Source: Lachnospiraceae bacterium
GTDB taxonomy: Bacteria > Bacillota > Clostridia > Lachnospirales > Lachnospiraceae
NCBI GenBank assembly: GCA_015057455.1
Contig: SVEH01000022.1
Span: 1 to 62,627 of the forward strand
Reading direction: 5' to 3'
Length of the DNA stretch: 62,627 nt
The notes under the pieces: model-generated
The model's database searches: none
Seen by the model: only the letters and a program-made list of their open reading frames with translations
What the model was told of the DNA's origin: nothing
In this document: piece after piece, positions 16,755-27,083 of the stretch
Numbering within the stretch: position 1 is the stretch's first letter
Layout: every line of letters begins with the position of its first letter
Translations under genes and position numbers: made by a program

Positions 16755-18461
16755 CTAACTATAAAGGAATATATCATTTTCCTCTTCAATGAGAGTCATG
16801 AAATTCTTCAATTCCTCTCTTTTTCTTTCAATTAATAATTTATCTTTCATATCTAGTGCATCTTCTAAGTCACTAATGTATCTTTCAATCTTAATTCTAT
16901 CATCTCCAAGTAACTCTTCATATAACCTTTCTGCTCTAAATAGAATATGTTTATTCTTTTCCTCATCTCTTGGAGATATTTTTAAATAACTTAATTCCTC
17001 TAATCTCTTTTCAATTTCTTCTTGAGAATAGCATAAAGAGTTTCCTTTAAATACTACTCTTGTTTTTTCTTTTGTAGAGTTTACTTTAATCTCTACTTCC
17101 AAAACTGCGTTTATATCATATGTGTAAGTAACATCAATTGATTCTTTTCCTGCTTCATTCTTTGGTACTTTTGTTACAATTTCGCCTATAAGCATATTGT
17201 TTTTTGCATGTCTACTTTCACCTTGTAGAATCCTTATTCTTATAGTTTCTTGGTTATCATTAGCAGTATATAAAGTTTGATTTTTACTTACCGGTATTAC
17301 AGTATTTCTATCTATTATTGGTAGAAAATGACCTTGTTCTACACTATTATTCTTTATTGTAACTATCTCTGTTCCAAGTGAAAATGCACATACATCTGTT
17401 AATATAACTTCTTTTATTTCTTTATTATTCTCCTGCATTGCAGCTGATATAGAAACTCCCATTGCCACAACTTCTTCTGCATCTAACTCACAATTTGGAA
17501 TTCTACCAAATAATCTACTTACATATTTTCTAACAATTGATAATCTAGTTCCGCCACCTACTAGTATAATTTCATCAATATCTGCTATCTTTAATTTTGC
17601 ATCTCTTAAAGTTCGCTCTATAGGTTTTCTTATTCTTTCTAATAAACTTTTACACTCAGCTTCATATTCATCAATTGAAAATACACTTTCATAATATTCT
17701 TCATCTATATTACAAGTAATCTTTATTTCTTTTTCAGTACCTAAATTACATTTTGCATTCTCAGCTTGTTTTCTTATGTAGGCATAAGTTTTTCTATCTA
17801 TATTATTAATATCCAACCCATTTTCTTTTATAAACATCTTAATAAGAGTGTCAGTAAAATCTTCCCCTCCTATATGATTATCTCCTGCTACTGCACGAAC
17901 TTCCATTATATGCTCATATTTTTCTAAAATAGAAACATCAAAAGTTCCACCGCCTAAATCAAATACCAAAAATCTAGTATTTATTTCTTTATTTTCTATT
18001 CCATAGGCAACTGCTGCTGCAGTTGGTTCTGATATTATTCTTTCAACATTTAACCCTGCAAGATATCCTGCAAGTTTAGTTGCTTTTCTTTGCTCATCGT
18101 TAAAATAAGCTGGAACACTTATTATTGCGTCTGTAATTTTCTCACCCAAATATTCCTCTGCATCTTCTTTTAAAGTTCTAAGTAAAATAGATGCTATATC
18201 TGAAGGTGTAAATACATCATACCCTATTTCATACTCCTTACTAGACCCCATATATCTTTTAAACAAACTTACCGTTCTATCTGGATAAAGAATACTTCTT
18301 TCTTTTGCAGTTTTCCCTACATAAACTGTTCCATCTTCTCCAAAACTCACCACTGAAGGTGTAAGTTTTTCGCCAAGTCTATTTGGAATAATCTCAGCTT
18401 TTTCTCCTCTAAATATAGCTACCAAACTATTAGTTGTACCCAAATCAATTCCTACTATCAT
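16755..18461 (-). CDS. Short Hsp70 chaperone, HscC-like
   Basis: This is a cytoplasmic Hsp70 family ATPase. The nucleotide-binding domain has 'GIDLGTTNS' at 4-12, 'SEPTAAAVAYG', 'VFDLGGGTFDVSI' and the adenosine motif 'ILVGGGTRL'. The substrate-binding part is short and ends in charged helices with no EEVD-type or long G-rich lid tail. The 568 residues are close to the E. coli HscC type (about 556) and below DnaK (about 610-640). It lies downstream of a protein with a J-like N-terminus, as HscC pairs with its J-protein DjlC; this pairing is inferred from order. It is separate from any grpE-dnaK-dnaJ operon. Confidence 0.88.
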   Translation of the reverse strand: MIVGIDLGTTNSLVAIFRGEKAEIIPNRLGEKLTPSVVSFGEDGTVYVGKTAKERSILYPDRTVSLFKRYMGSSKEYEIGYDVFTPSDIASILLRTLKEDAEEYLGEKITDAIISVPAYFNDEQRKATKLAGYLAGLNVERIISEPTAAAVAYGIENKEINTRFLVFDLGGGTFDVSILEKYEHIMEVRAVAGDNHIGGEDFTDTLIKMFIKENGLDINNIDRKTYAYIRKQAENAKCNLGTEKEIKITCNIDEEYYESVFSIDEYEAECKSLLERIRKPIERTLRDAKLKIADIDEIILVGGGTRLSIVRKYVSRLFGRIPNCELDAEEVVAMGVSISAAMQENNKEIKEVILTDVCAFSLGTEIVTIKNNSVEQGHFLPIIDRNTVIPVSKNQTLYTANDNQETIRIRILQGESRHAKNNMLIGEIVTKVPKNEAGKESIDVTYTYDINAVLEVEIKVNSTKEKTRVVFKGNSLCYSQEEIEKRLEELSYLKISPRDEEKNKHILFRAERLYEELLGDDRIKIERYISDLEDALDMKDKLLIERKREELKNFMTLIEEENDIFLYS

Positions 18462-18617
18462 TCAATACACCTCTCTCTACATAATCCCATAACTATACTC
18501 ATCTCTTCTTGACATTCATCACCCTAAAAATCTTTTTAACTTTGTTTCTTTATATTTTCCTTCTGTATTATTTAACTTTTCGCACTATAATCTTTAAAAT
18601 TATAATATTTTGCTAAT

Positions 18618-21600
18618 TTATTCCTTAACCCTCGAAAAGTCATGTATATACTTTGCATTCCCCGGCACAAGTGCAAGTGCATCACCCAAGCACTTAATTG
18701 CTCCTCCACGATTACCCTTTTTCTCAAGCACTAAACCTTGCAATGCAATAGCTCTATGGCATTTTGGATAGAAACAATCGTTACATGTTCTACACTTAAA
18801 TGCTTCATTTATACATTCTTGAGCTTTTTCTATTTGATTTTGAACCAAATAAGCATATCCCATCAAATAATGCTTCTTGATTTTTTCGCCATTTATATTC
18901 TCGCTCATTTTCTCAGCTTCTGCTAAAGCAATATTAGAATACTTTTGACCTTCTTCAAAATTATTAGATACAAAGCAACAATATGCATACTCAATCTTGT
19001 TTTCAATAGACATTTTTGGTGATTGCGCCGCTTCTTTAAAGAACTTCATTGCAAGCTCATATTTGTCAATCTGCATATACATTTTGGCTATTTCAATATA
19101 TGCCTCATGGCATTTTGTTCCAATAACTTTCGCTGTCTCAATTGCCTTAGTATAATATTTTAATGCTGTCTTCTCTGATTCTAAGCCTGTATTACATTTA
19201 CCAACCCAAACATACAATTCTGTATTAGTAAGTTCATCAGCATTCTCAATTACTTTACATCTCTTATTATATGCTTCAACAGACTTCTTATATTCTTTTT
19301 GTTCATAATAAATTTCTGCTATTTTCTCATAATCATAACTATCATTAAAATATTCTATATTGGCCTTGTAACAATCTACTGCCTTCTCAAAATCTCCTAT
19401 TTTTGTATAAATCAAAGCTAAATTTCTATATGGCTCTGGTGTACGTTCTTGCTCTAGCCTATCTATAGCCTGTAAGAAATTCTTCTTAGCCTCTTCAAAA
19501 TTACATTCATACATATATGTTACACCTAACCAATTATATGAATTAGGATTATATGGATTCATCTTTATAGCTTCTTTAAAATCCTTTCTTGCAGCTTGGA
19601 AATCATCAAGTTTTAGATATATTTTACCTCTATTTATAAATCCACTTATACTCTTTGTAATCTCAAGCTGTTTTGTATGAAATTTTATAGCCTCATCATA
19701 TTGCTCTTGTTTTTCAAGTAATTCAGCAATTTTTATGTTAGCTTCTCTATGCTCTGGGCATAACAAAAGAATTCTCTTATAACTTTCAAGTGCACCTTTA
19801 TATTTTTCAAGTTTTTCTAAACTTATAGCCATACATTCATATACTTCAATATTAGTTTTATCTTTACTATGTATATTTTTTAGTACTGTTAATGATTTCT
19901 TATAATTACCTATATTTACATATAATTTTGCAATTTCTAGATAAATTGGATCTGCATCATCTATATCAGAAGTACCCTTTTTATAATTTTTAATTAGTCC
20001 TTCATATATACCTATAAAATAATCATAATCTATCATATCTTCTGATTTATTCTTGGTTTGTTCTATAACTTCCTTATCAAAGCTCATCTTAGTCTTGTAG
20101 AAAGTTATAATTTCAGAGCCTATACAATTAGCATCTAAAAATTCAAATATTTCTTCTATCTTATCAAATTCACAATATCTCATTAAAATTCTTATCTTAT
20201 ACACATAAGAATTCACATCAAATTGATACAATCTTATACACTCGTCAAATGCATCTAATGCCTTTGATAAATACTCAAGATTATATAATGCCACCGCTCT
20301 ATAATAAGCAGCTTCAAAATCTCTATTATCGATTTTTAATATTTCTTCGCACTCATATACACAGTCTTCATCTTTACCAATCTTAATAAGATATCTAGCA
20401 AGTGAAATTCTGTGATTAATATTATGTGGCTCCTCTTTTTTAGCCATTTTATATAAATTAAGTGCTTTCTTTGTCATATTAGCTTGCTCATAAGCTTGCC
20501 CTAATAATTCCAAAGCTCCACCTAATCTTCCATATTTTAATTTATTTTCTCTATTTCCGTTCCTTGGTATATTTCTAATAGTTGAAACCCATTTTTCTAA
20601 ATACTTAATAGCATTTTTGTAATCTTTGCTCTGCAAATAAGCCTTACCTAAAACATTACAATAATCGTAAGGGTCTGCTATTTGTTCAAGTGCCTTTCCT
20701 ATTTTTATAGCTTTTTCTATGTCATCATTTTGTATGTAGCACCATGCAAGTTTTAACATAGAACGAACATCACTTTTATCTTTCTTTATATTCTCTTCAA
20801 ACAATGAAATTAAGTTCTCATTTGCCGCATCAAGATTCTCTATAACATAACTATCATAAGGATTAATTTCTCTTAATTCTGCATATAAATCCTTAGCTTT
20901 TTCAAATTCTTTCTCTTGCATATAACAATCTGCAAGACCAATTTTTGCATAGTAGTGTTCACTATTTATTGTAAGCAATTTTTGATAATATATTCTTGCT
21001 TCTCCTACATTACCTACTGCCCATGCAATTTCAGCTCTTATATACACAATTGATGCATCATCTGGATAAGTTTCATATAGAAAATGTGCAATATTCATAG
21101 CATCTTGGTACTGACCAACAGATATTAAATATTTTACTCTTTCCACTTCTACATATGGATGCACACTTCCATAGGCATCTATCTCAACCAATGCCATATA
21201 TGCTTCTTCATATTGATTTTGTCTTACAAACCTTACAATTTGGAAAAACTTATATATAAACTGATCATAATCTATCTGCAAATCAGTTCTAAACATATAA
21301 TAATTAATAATATCTGGATAATTTATTGAACTAAGTACAACATCCTCAATAAACTCTCTTGGATATTTTTTTAAAAGCTCATCTTTATTTTCAGCATAAC
21401 TAAAAGTTTTATCTATTATCTGCCATATATTTTGTGGTAAATAATAATGTTTCATTAAAAATCTAAGCAATAATTCACTAGCTTTAGGTTTCGTATCTTC
21501 TTCTATACATAATGGAACAGTTAACACTTCATTCCACATATCTTCGGATATACGACTTGCAAAATCGTAATATATGCCTTCTATTCTATCAATCCATTGT

Positions 21601-22337
21601 TGTAACAAACTTTGTTCATCAACTGTAACCTCTTTAAGTATTTCACTTGATATTTGGTTACTTAAATGTTCACTTGCATATGGCATTTCGCCTGCAAAGT
21701 TCTGATTCCCCATCTCATTTTCTGCACTTAACATTGGTTGATTATCTTCTTCATATAGGTACATTTGTGAATTAGATTGTTCATGTCCCATCATATGAGT
21801 ATGTGAAGGTAATGTTATGCCTTTGAATCCACTTCCAAGTGGTTTAACTTCCATTACACTATTAGCTAGGCCTGTATTATTAAATGCACTTGCACTATGA
21901 ACTACATTATCACTATTAACAGTACTATCTACAACAGCAGGTTTTTCTAAATTATCCTTAGTTGCAAATGGTACTCCTGAACCTTTATTAAGATTCTTTC
22001 TAATAATATCACTTATATTTTCAATGACTACCGTCTTATCTAAATCAACTTTTTTCTCTTCTTGTGGTTGTACTACGTTAGTATTCATCATTGGTTGCAT
22101 ACTCATCTCAAACATGTTATCTGCAGGTGAGTATGCTTGTTGGCTATTCATAATAGAAGCTGTGCCCATGTTGGCTGCCTTAGCATATGCAATAGCTTGC
22201 TCATATGTATTGCGCAGCAACATAAATCCACTTGGATTTTCAACTGGATTAGTAACTGTAAGCATTCTTCTATAGGCATTAGTAATTGCTTCTTCATCTG
22301 TTGTTTCTTCAATATTAAGCACATTCCATTCTATCAT
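18618..22337 (-). CDS. Giant TPR protein with degenerate J-like N-terminus
   Basis: The first 55 residues ('IEWNVLNIEETTDEEAITNAYRRML...NPSGFMLLRNTYEQAIAYA') follow the helix pattern of J-domains, but the HPD tripeptide expected after the YRRML helix is absent; the text there is TVTNPVENPSGF. A low-complexity N/S/M-rich linker (about 60-235) follows, then about 1000 residues of tetratricopeptide repeats with W/Y-A-P spacing ('YYQKLLTINSEHYYAKIGLADCYMQ', 'PNSYNWLGVTYMYECNFEEAKKNF'). Near the C-terminus is a Cys-rich CRTCNDCFYPKC segment that could bind metal. It precedes the HscC-like gene, so it is a candidate partner or scaffold. No TM segment or signal is seen. Confidence 0.8.
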   Translation of the reverse strand: MIEWNVLNIEETTDEEAITNAYRRMLTVTNPVENPSGFMLLRNTYEQAIAYAKAANMGTASIMNSQQAYSPADNMFEMSMQPMMNTNVVQPQEEKKVDLDKTVVIENISDIIRKNLNKGSGVPFATKDNLEKPAVVDSTVNSDNVVHSASAFNNTGLANSVMEVKPLGSGFKGITLPSHTHMMGHEQSNSQMYLYEEDNQPMLSAENEMGNQNFAGEMPYASEHLSNQISSEILKEVTVDEQSLLQQWIDRIEGIYYDFASRISEDMWNEVLTVPLCIEEDTKPKASELLLRFLMKHYYLPQNIWQIIDKTFSYAENKDELLKKYPREFIEDVVLSSINYPDIINYYMFRTDLQIDYDQFIYKFFQIVRFVRQNQYEEAYMALVEIDAYGSVHPYVEVERVKYLISVGQYQDAMNIAHFLYETYPDDASIVYIRAEIAWAVGNVGEARIYYQKLLTINSEHYYAKIGLADCYMQEKEFEKAKDLYAELREINPYDSYVIENLDAANENLISLFEENIKKDKSDVRSMLKLAWCYIQNDDIEKAIKIGKALEQIADPYDYCNVLGKAYLQSKDYKNAIKYLEKWVSTIRNIPRNGNRENKLKYGRLGGALELLGQAYEQANMTKKALNLYKMAKKEEPHNINHRISLARYLIKIGKDEDCVYECEEILKIDNRDFEAAYYRAVALYNLEYLSKALDAFDECIRLYQFDVNSYVYKIRILMRYCEFDKIEEIFEFLDANCIGSEIITFYKTKMSFDKEVIEQTKNKSEDMIDYDYFIGIYEGLIKNYKKGTSDIDDADPIYLEIAKLYVNIGNYKKSLTVLKNIHSKDKTNIEVYECMAISLEKLEKYKGALESYKRILLLCPEHREANIKIAELLEKQEQYDEAIKFHTKQLEITKSISGFINRGKIYLKLDDFQAARKDFKEAIKMNPYNPNSYNWLGVTYMYECNFEEAKKNFLQAIDRLEQERTPEPYRNLALIYTKIGDFEKAVDCYKANIEYFNDSYDYEKIAEIYYEQKEYKKSVEAYNKRCKVIENADELTNTELYVWVGKCNTGLESEKTALKYYTKAIETAKVIGTKCHEAYIEIAKMYMQIDKYELAMKFFKEAAQSPKMSIENKIEYAYCCFVSNNFEEGQKYSNIALAEAEKMSENINGEKIKKHYLMGYAYLVQNQIEKAQECINEAFKCRTCNDCFYPKCHRAIALQGLVLEKKGNRGGAIKCLGDALALVPGNAKYIHDFSRVKE

Positions 22338-22397
22338 GATTTCACCTCCTAAACCTTGTATTTACCTTAAAACTTTATATCTATTTACCATTCTATT

Positions 22398-25300
22398 CTA
22401 AAGTCCAAACATATCCATAAGAGATATCTGATTTGTCTCTGGAAGGTCTCCTAGTATTCCTAACCTTGCCATTGTATCTGTAACAGTTGAACTAACTTTA
22501 CATCTAGTTTTAAAATCATCCTTTGATAAAAACTCACCTAATTTAACACCTTCAACAATTGACTCTGCTGCCTTATCACCCAATCCATCAATTGAACTAA
22601 ATGCAGGCATTATCTTACCATCAATAATCTGGAATATTTTAGCTTGTGCCTTGAATAAATCTATTGGCATAAACTCATATCCTCTATTATACATTTCCTG
22701 AACAATTCTCATATCAGAGTAAGTATCTTCCTCTTTATTAGTAGGTTTCAATTCTGGATGCGTACTAGATTCTGCTACCTTCTTTTTATATTCTTTCATA
22801 TGAAATTCTAATTTTTCTTTTCCTAAGCACATTATTTCGTAGTTAAATGCTTTTGCTCTAATACTAAAATATGCTGCATAATAAGCAAGTGGATGATACA
22901 CTTTAAAATATGCAATTCTAAATGCCATCATTACATACGCTGCCGCATGAGCTTTAGGGAACATGTACTTAATACGCTTACATGATTCTATGTACCATTC
23001 TGGCACATTTTGCGCAAGCATTGCATCCTCCATATCAGGAGTAAGTCCTTTTCCCTTACGAACACTTTCCATTATCTTAAATGCTAATCCATTCTCTACC
23101 CCTTGATATATAAGATATGTCATAATATCATCACGAGTACATATTGCAGTTGAAAGTGTACATGCACCTTGTGCTATAAAATACTGTGCATTATTTAGCC
23201 ATACATCTGTACCATGGGACAATCCTGAAATTCTAACTAAGTCAGAGAAATTCTTTGGTTTTGTATCCCTAAGCATCTGCATAACAAATTCAGTACCAAA
23301 CTCTGGTATACCAAGACTTCCCAAATCACAATCCATTAACTCATCTTGTAACTTTAGTGCCTTTGTACTCTCAAATAAAGATAAAACCATTGGTTCATCA
23401 AGCCTTATTTCCTTAGCATCTAAACCAGTTATATCTTCTAACATTCTAATCATAGTAGGATCGTCGTGTCCTAGTATATCTAACTTAAGTAAGTTATGAT
23501 CAATTGAGTGATAATCAAAATGTGTTGTTATAGTTGATGTTGTCATATCATTGGCAGGTCTTTGTACTGGAGTAAATGAATATATTTCTTCTCCAAGCGG
23601 TAAAACAACTATACCTCCTGGATGTTGTCCAGTTGTTCGTTTTACACCTACACAACCACCAGCTATACGCTCAATTTCACTATTTCTTCTAGTAATACCT
23701 CTATCATTAAAGTAACCTTTTACATATCCAAATGCTGTTTTTTCAGCGACACCACCTATAGTTCCTGCTCTAAATGTTTGACCTTCTCCAAATATAACTT
23801 CTGTATAAGCATGAGCTTTAGATTGATATTCTCCAGAGAAGTTAAGGTCAATATCAGGTTCTTTATCTCCATAGAATCCAAGGAATGTTTCAAATGGAAT
23901 ATCATGTCCATCTTTGCATAAATCTGCTCCACAATTAGGACACTTCTTATCAGGCATATCACAGCCTGAACTTCCTGAATATTTTTTAACATCTTCTGAA
24001 TCAAAATCACTATAGTGGCATTTTTCACAGTAATAATGTGCTGGCAGTGGATTAACCTCTGTTATTCCAGACATTGTTGCTGCAAATGAAGAACCAACAG
24101 AACCTCTTGATCCAACCAAATATCCATCTTCATTGGACTTCCACACAAGTTTCTGTGCAATAATGTACATAACTGCAAATCCATTAGATATAATTGAATT
24201 CAATTCATGTTCTAATCTCTTCTTAACAGGTTCTGGCAAATTCTCACCATACATTGATGTAGCCTTGTCATAACATATTTTCCTAAGTTGTTCGTCTGAA
24301 TCCTCTATAACTGGAGGACATTTGTCAGGTCTAACAGGGGATATATTTTCAATGCTATCTGCTATTAAATTGGTGTTGGTTATAACAACTTCTCTCGCTT
24401 TTTCTTCTCCTAAATAGCTAAATTCATCTAGCATCTCCCTAGTTGTATGAAAATATAACGGTGCCTGATCATCTGCATCACTAAATCCTTTTCCAGCCAT
24501 AATTATTCGCCTATATACTTCATCTTGTGGATTTAGAAAATGAACATCACATGTAGCTACAACAGGCTTATTGTGTTCTTCACCTAATCTAACTATCTTT
24601 TTATTTATTTCCTTTAAGTCTTCATATGATTCAATATCATATTTTGGACTATCTATCATAAATTTGTTATTTCCTAATGGCTGTATCTCCAAATAGTCGT
24701 AAAAATCCACCAATCTAGCAATTTCCCTATCAGATTGGTTTCTAAGTATAGCTTGATATAATTCTCCTGCTTCACATGCTGAGCCTAGAATCAAACCTTC
24801 TCTATTCTCCATTAATAGACTTTTTGGTATTCTTGGACGCCTTGCAAAATATTCAATATGAGATAGGGATACTAATCTATATAAATTAACTCTACCTATA
24901 TCATTCTTTGCAAGAATAATGGCATGATAAGATGGCATTTTCTTTATGGCATCTGCCGAAATTTTCTCCATCTCATTAAGCATATTAAGATTTTCTATAC
25001 CCTTTTCTAGCAATCTACCTAAAAATACAATAAATATATCGGCGGTTGCCGTCGCATCATCAACCGCTCTATGATGATTTTCTAAAGATATTCCCAAATC
25101 TTTTGCAACAATATCTAGTTTAAATTTATTAAGATGCGGTAATAATACCCTAGCTAAAGCCACTGTATCAATTACTGTAAATTCTGTTTCTAATCCTAAT
25201 ATCTCAGCCTTTTTAGATATAAACCCAACATCAAAAGATGCGTTATGAGCAACTAAAACTGCATCCCTACAAAATTCTAAAAATTGTGGTAGAATAACAT

Positions 25301-26987
25301 CTATTGTTTCAGCATTAGCTACATTGGCATCTGTTATTCCAGTTAAATTAGTTATCTCAAATGGAATAGGCACCTGTGGATTAACAAATGTTGAAAATCT
25401 ATCTACTATCTTACCTTCTGTTACCTTTACCGCTCCAATTTCAATTATCTGATCTTTTACTGGTCCAAAACCAGTTGTCTCAATATCAAACACAACAAAA
25501 GTATCCTGTAATGATTGTCCCTTTGAATTAGATACTAATTCTTTTACATCATCTACAAGATAAGCTTCCATTCCATATATAACTTTAAAATCCTTGCTTT
25601 TTGCATGTGCTGCATCTGGAAATGCTTGCACTACGCCATGGTCTGTAATAGCTACTGCTTTATGTCCCCATTTTTCCGCAGTCTGAACTAAAGCCTTAGT
25701 ATCTGTAAGACCATCCATATCACTCATCTTAGTATGAGCATGTAATTCAACTCTTTTTTCTTCGCAATCATCCATTCTAAAAGTTTCAAAACTTTGGATT
25801 TTTCTAATACCAACTACTGAACTTATAGATATTTCTCTAATATAGCTATCATATACAGCTATTCCTTTAATCTCTATATAATTTCCTTTCTTAAGGGCAC
25901 CTTCATAGTCTTCTACTTCACTTTGTTTAATAAATATCTTTGATGTAATACTATCTGTAAAATCTGTAAATGAAAATGTAATAATAGCTTTTTCATTACG
26001 AATATTACGAACTTCACTGTTAAGAATTTTACCTTTTACTATTACATCACCGATTTCATCTTGTATATCAATTATAGATGTAACATCACCTTCAAAATTA
26101 CGTCCATAGAATATATTAGGGTCATCTGGTAGTTTGCTATATCCCATGCGAGCCTTATCATACGCCGTCTTCTTCGCAGGCTGTTTTGTATCTGTACCTT
26201 TTGTTTTGCTATCTTTCGTTTTATTATCATTTGCTTTATTATCTTTAGCATTATTAGTTTCTAAAGTATTACTACTATTTCCTGTGGCAACCTTAGTGGT
26301 ATCATCCGTTGACCATGGTACTTCACTTGATGAATTATCAACATTACCTTCTATATTTCCATTATCTTGTCCACCAGTATTGTAACTTTCTCCACCATTA
26401 TTAAATGAATTTTCTTTATTCTGAGTATTATAATTATCAACACTTTCTCTAGCACCATAAAGTGATGTATTTTTCTTATGTTTTACCTCTTTATTAAATT
26501 CAAATTCTACTGTAATATCATAATCAAACATTACATTAAATATATACTCAACAAGCTTCTTTAACTCATTAGCTTTTTGCTTCGCAATAAAACTATTTTC
26601 GCAATTAAAATTAACTATATTATCATTAAAGGTAATATCTGCTTCACGATAAACACTATATATAATATTACCCTTATCCTTCATAATAGAATCTATATTA
26701 TCCTTATATGTATCCCATACATTCTCTACACCATATAAATCTTTAAATTCATATCTTTCAAATATTCTTACTTTCTCTTCTACACCACGAAAAAGCTGCT
26801 TATTAATGCAGCTTTCCATGGATTTTATCATATCTCTATTAATTATATGTTTACTAAATATATGTGTATTAATCATCTTGGTAGACTTTGAAATAGTTAT
26901 TCTTTCTACATCTACATTCTCAAATAAATCACGCAATTTATTAGGCAATTCTAAGCCTTCAAACACTTGAAAAAACTTCTTATCCAT
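22398..26987 (-). CDS. polC: DNA polymerase III alpha subunit, PolC type
   Basis: This is the Gram-positive replicative polymerase with built-in proofreading. The order is: N-terminal domain, a low-complexity N/G/T/K-rich linker at about 165-280, an OB fold, the PHP domain ('ELHAHTKMSDMDGLTDTK'), the DEDD exonuclease inserted in the PHP ('TFVVFDIETTGFG', 'VAHNASFDVGFI', 'HHRAVDDATATA'), then the polymerase domain with a Cys-pair zinc site ('YYCEKCHYS', 'KKCPNCGADLC') and palm text 'EPDIDLNFSGEYQ'. At 1529 aa it is slightly longer than usual (about 1440) because of the linker. It closes the pyrH-to-polC run; the TPR/Hsp70 module follows instead of rimP. Confidence 0.98.
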   Translation of the reverse strand: MDKKFFQVFEGLELPNKLRDLFENVDVERITISKSTKMINTHIFSKHIINRDMIKSMESCINKQLFRGVEEKVRIFERYEFKDLYGVENVWDTYKDNIDSIMKDKGNIIYSVYREADITFNDNIVNFNCENSFIAKQKANELKKLVEYIFNVMFDYDITVEFEFNKEVKHKKNTSLYGARESVDNYNTQNKENSFNNGGESYNTGGQDNGNIEGNVDNSSSEVPWSTDDTTKVATGNSSNTLETNNAKDNKANDNKTKDSKTKGTDTKQPAKKTAYDKARMGYSKLPDDPNIFYGRNFEGDVTSIIDIQDEIGDVIVKGKILNSEVRNIRNEKAIITFSFTDFTDSITSKIFIKQSEVEDYEGALKKGNYIEIKGIAVYDSYIREISISSVVGIRKIQSFETFRMDDCEEKRVELHAHTKMSDMDGLTDTKALVQTAEKWGHKAVAITDHGVVQAFPDAAHAKSKDFKVIYGMEAYLVDDVKELVSNSKGQSLQDTFVVFDIETTGFGPVKDQIIEIGAVKVTEGKIVDRFSTFVNPQVPIPFEITNLTGITDANVANAETIDVILPQFLEFCRDAVLVAHNASFDVGFISKKAEILGLETEFTVIDTVALARVLLPHLNKFKLDIVAKDLGISLENHHRAVDDATATADIFIVFLGRLLEKGIENLNMLNEMEKISADAIKKMPSYHAIILAKNDIGRVNLYRLVSLSHIEYFARRPRIPKSLLMENREGLILGSACEAGELYQAILRNQSDREIARLVDFYDYLEIQPLGNNKFMIDSPKYDIESYEDLKEINKKIVRLGEEHNKPVVATCDVHFLNPQDEVYRRIIMAGKGFSDADDQAPLYFHTTREMLDEFSYLGEEKAREVVITNTNLIADSIENISPVRPDKCPPVIEDSDEQLRKICYDKATSMYGENLPEPVKKRLEHELNSIISNGFAVMYIIAQKLVWKSNEDGYLVGSRGSVGSSFAATMSGITEVNPLPAHYYCEKCHYSDFDSEDVKKYSGSSGCDMPDKKCPNCGADLCKDGHDIPFETFLGFYGDKEPDIDLNFSGEYQSKAHAYTEVIFGEGQTFRAGTIGGVAEKTAFGYVKGYFNDRGITRRNSEIERIAGGCVGVKRTTGQHPGGIVVLPLGEEIYSFTPVQRPANDMTTSTITTHFDYHSIDHNLLKLDILGHDDPTMIRMLEDITGLDAKEIRLDEPMVLSLFESTKALKLQDELMDCDLGSLGIPEFGTEFVMQMLRDTKPKNFSDLVRISGLSHGTDVWLNNAQYFIAQGACTLSTAICTRDDIMTYLIYQGVENGLAFKIMESVRKGKGLTPDMEDAMLAQNVPEWYIESCKRIKYMFPKAHAAAYVMMAFRIAYFKVYHPLAYYAAYFSIRAKAFNYEIMCLGKEKLEFHMKEYKKKVAESSTHPELKPTNKEEDTYSDMRIVQEMYNRGYEFMPIDLFKAQAKIFQIIDGKIMPAFSSIDGLGDKAAESIVEGVKLGEFLSKDDFKTRCKVSSTVTDTMARLGILGDLPETNQISLMDMFGL

Positions 26988-27083
26988 CCTTTACACTTCC
27001 TAGCCATTCTCTAATACTTTCTATATTCTACACCATATGGCTATATTTTTCTATTACTTTTTAGACTATTTTATTTGTTAAAA

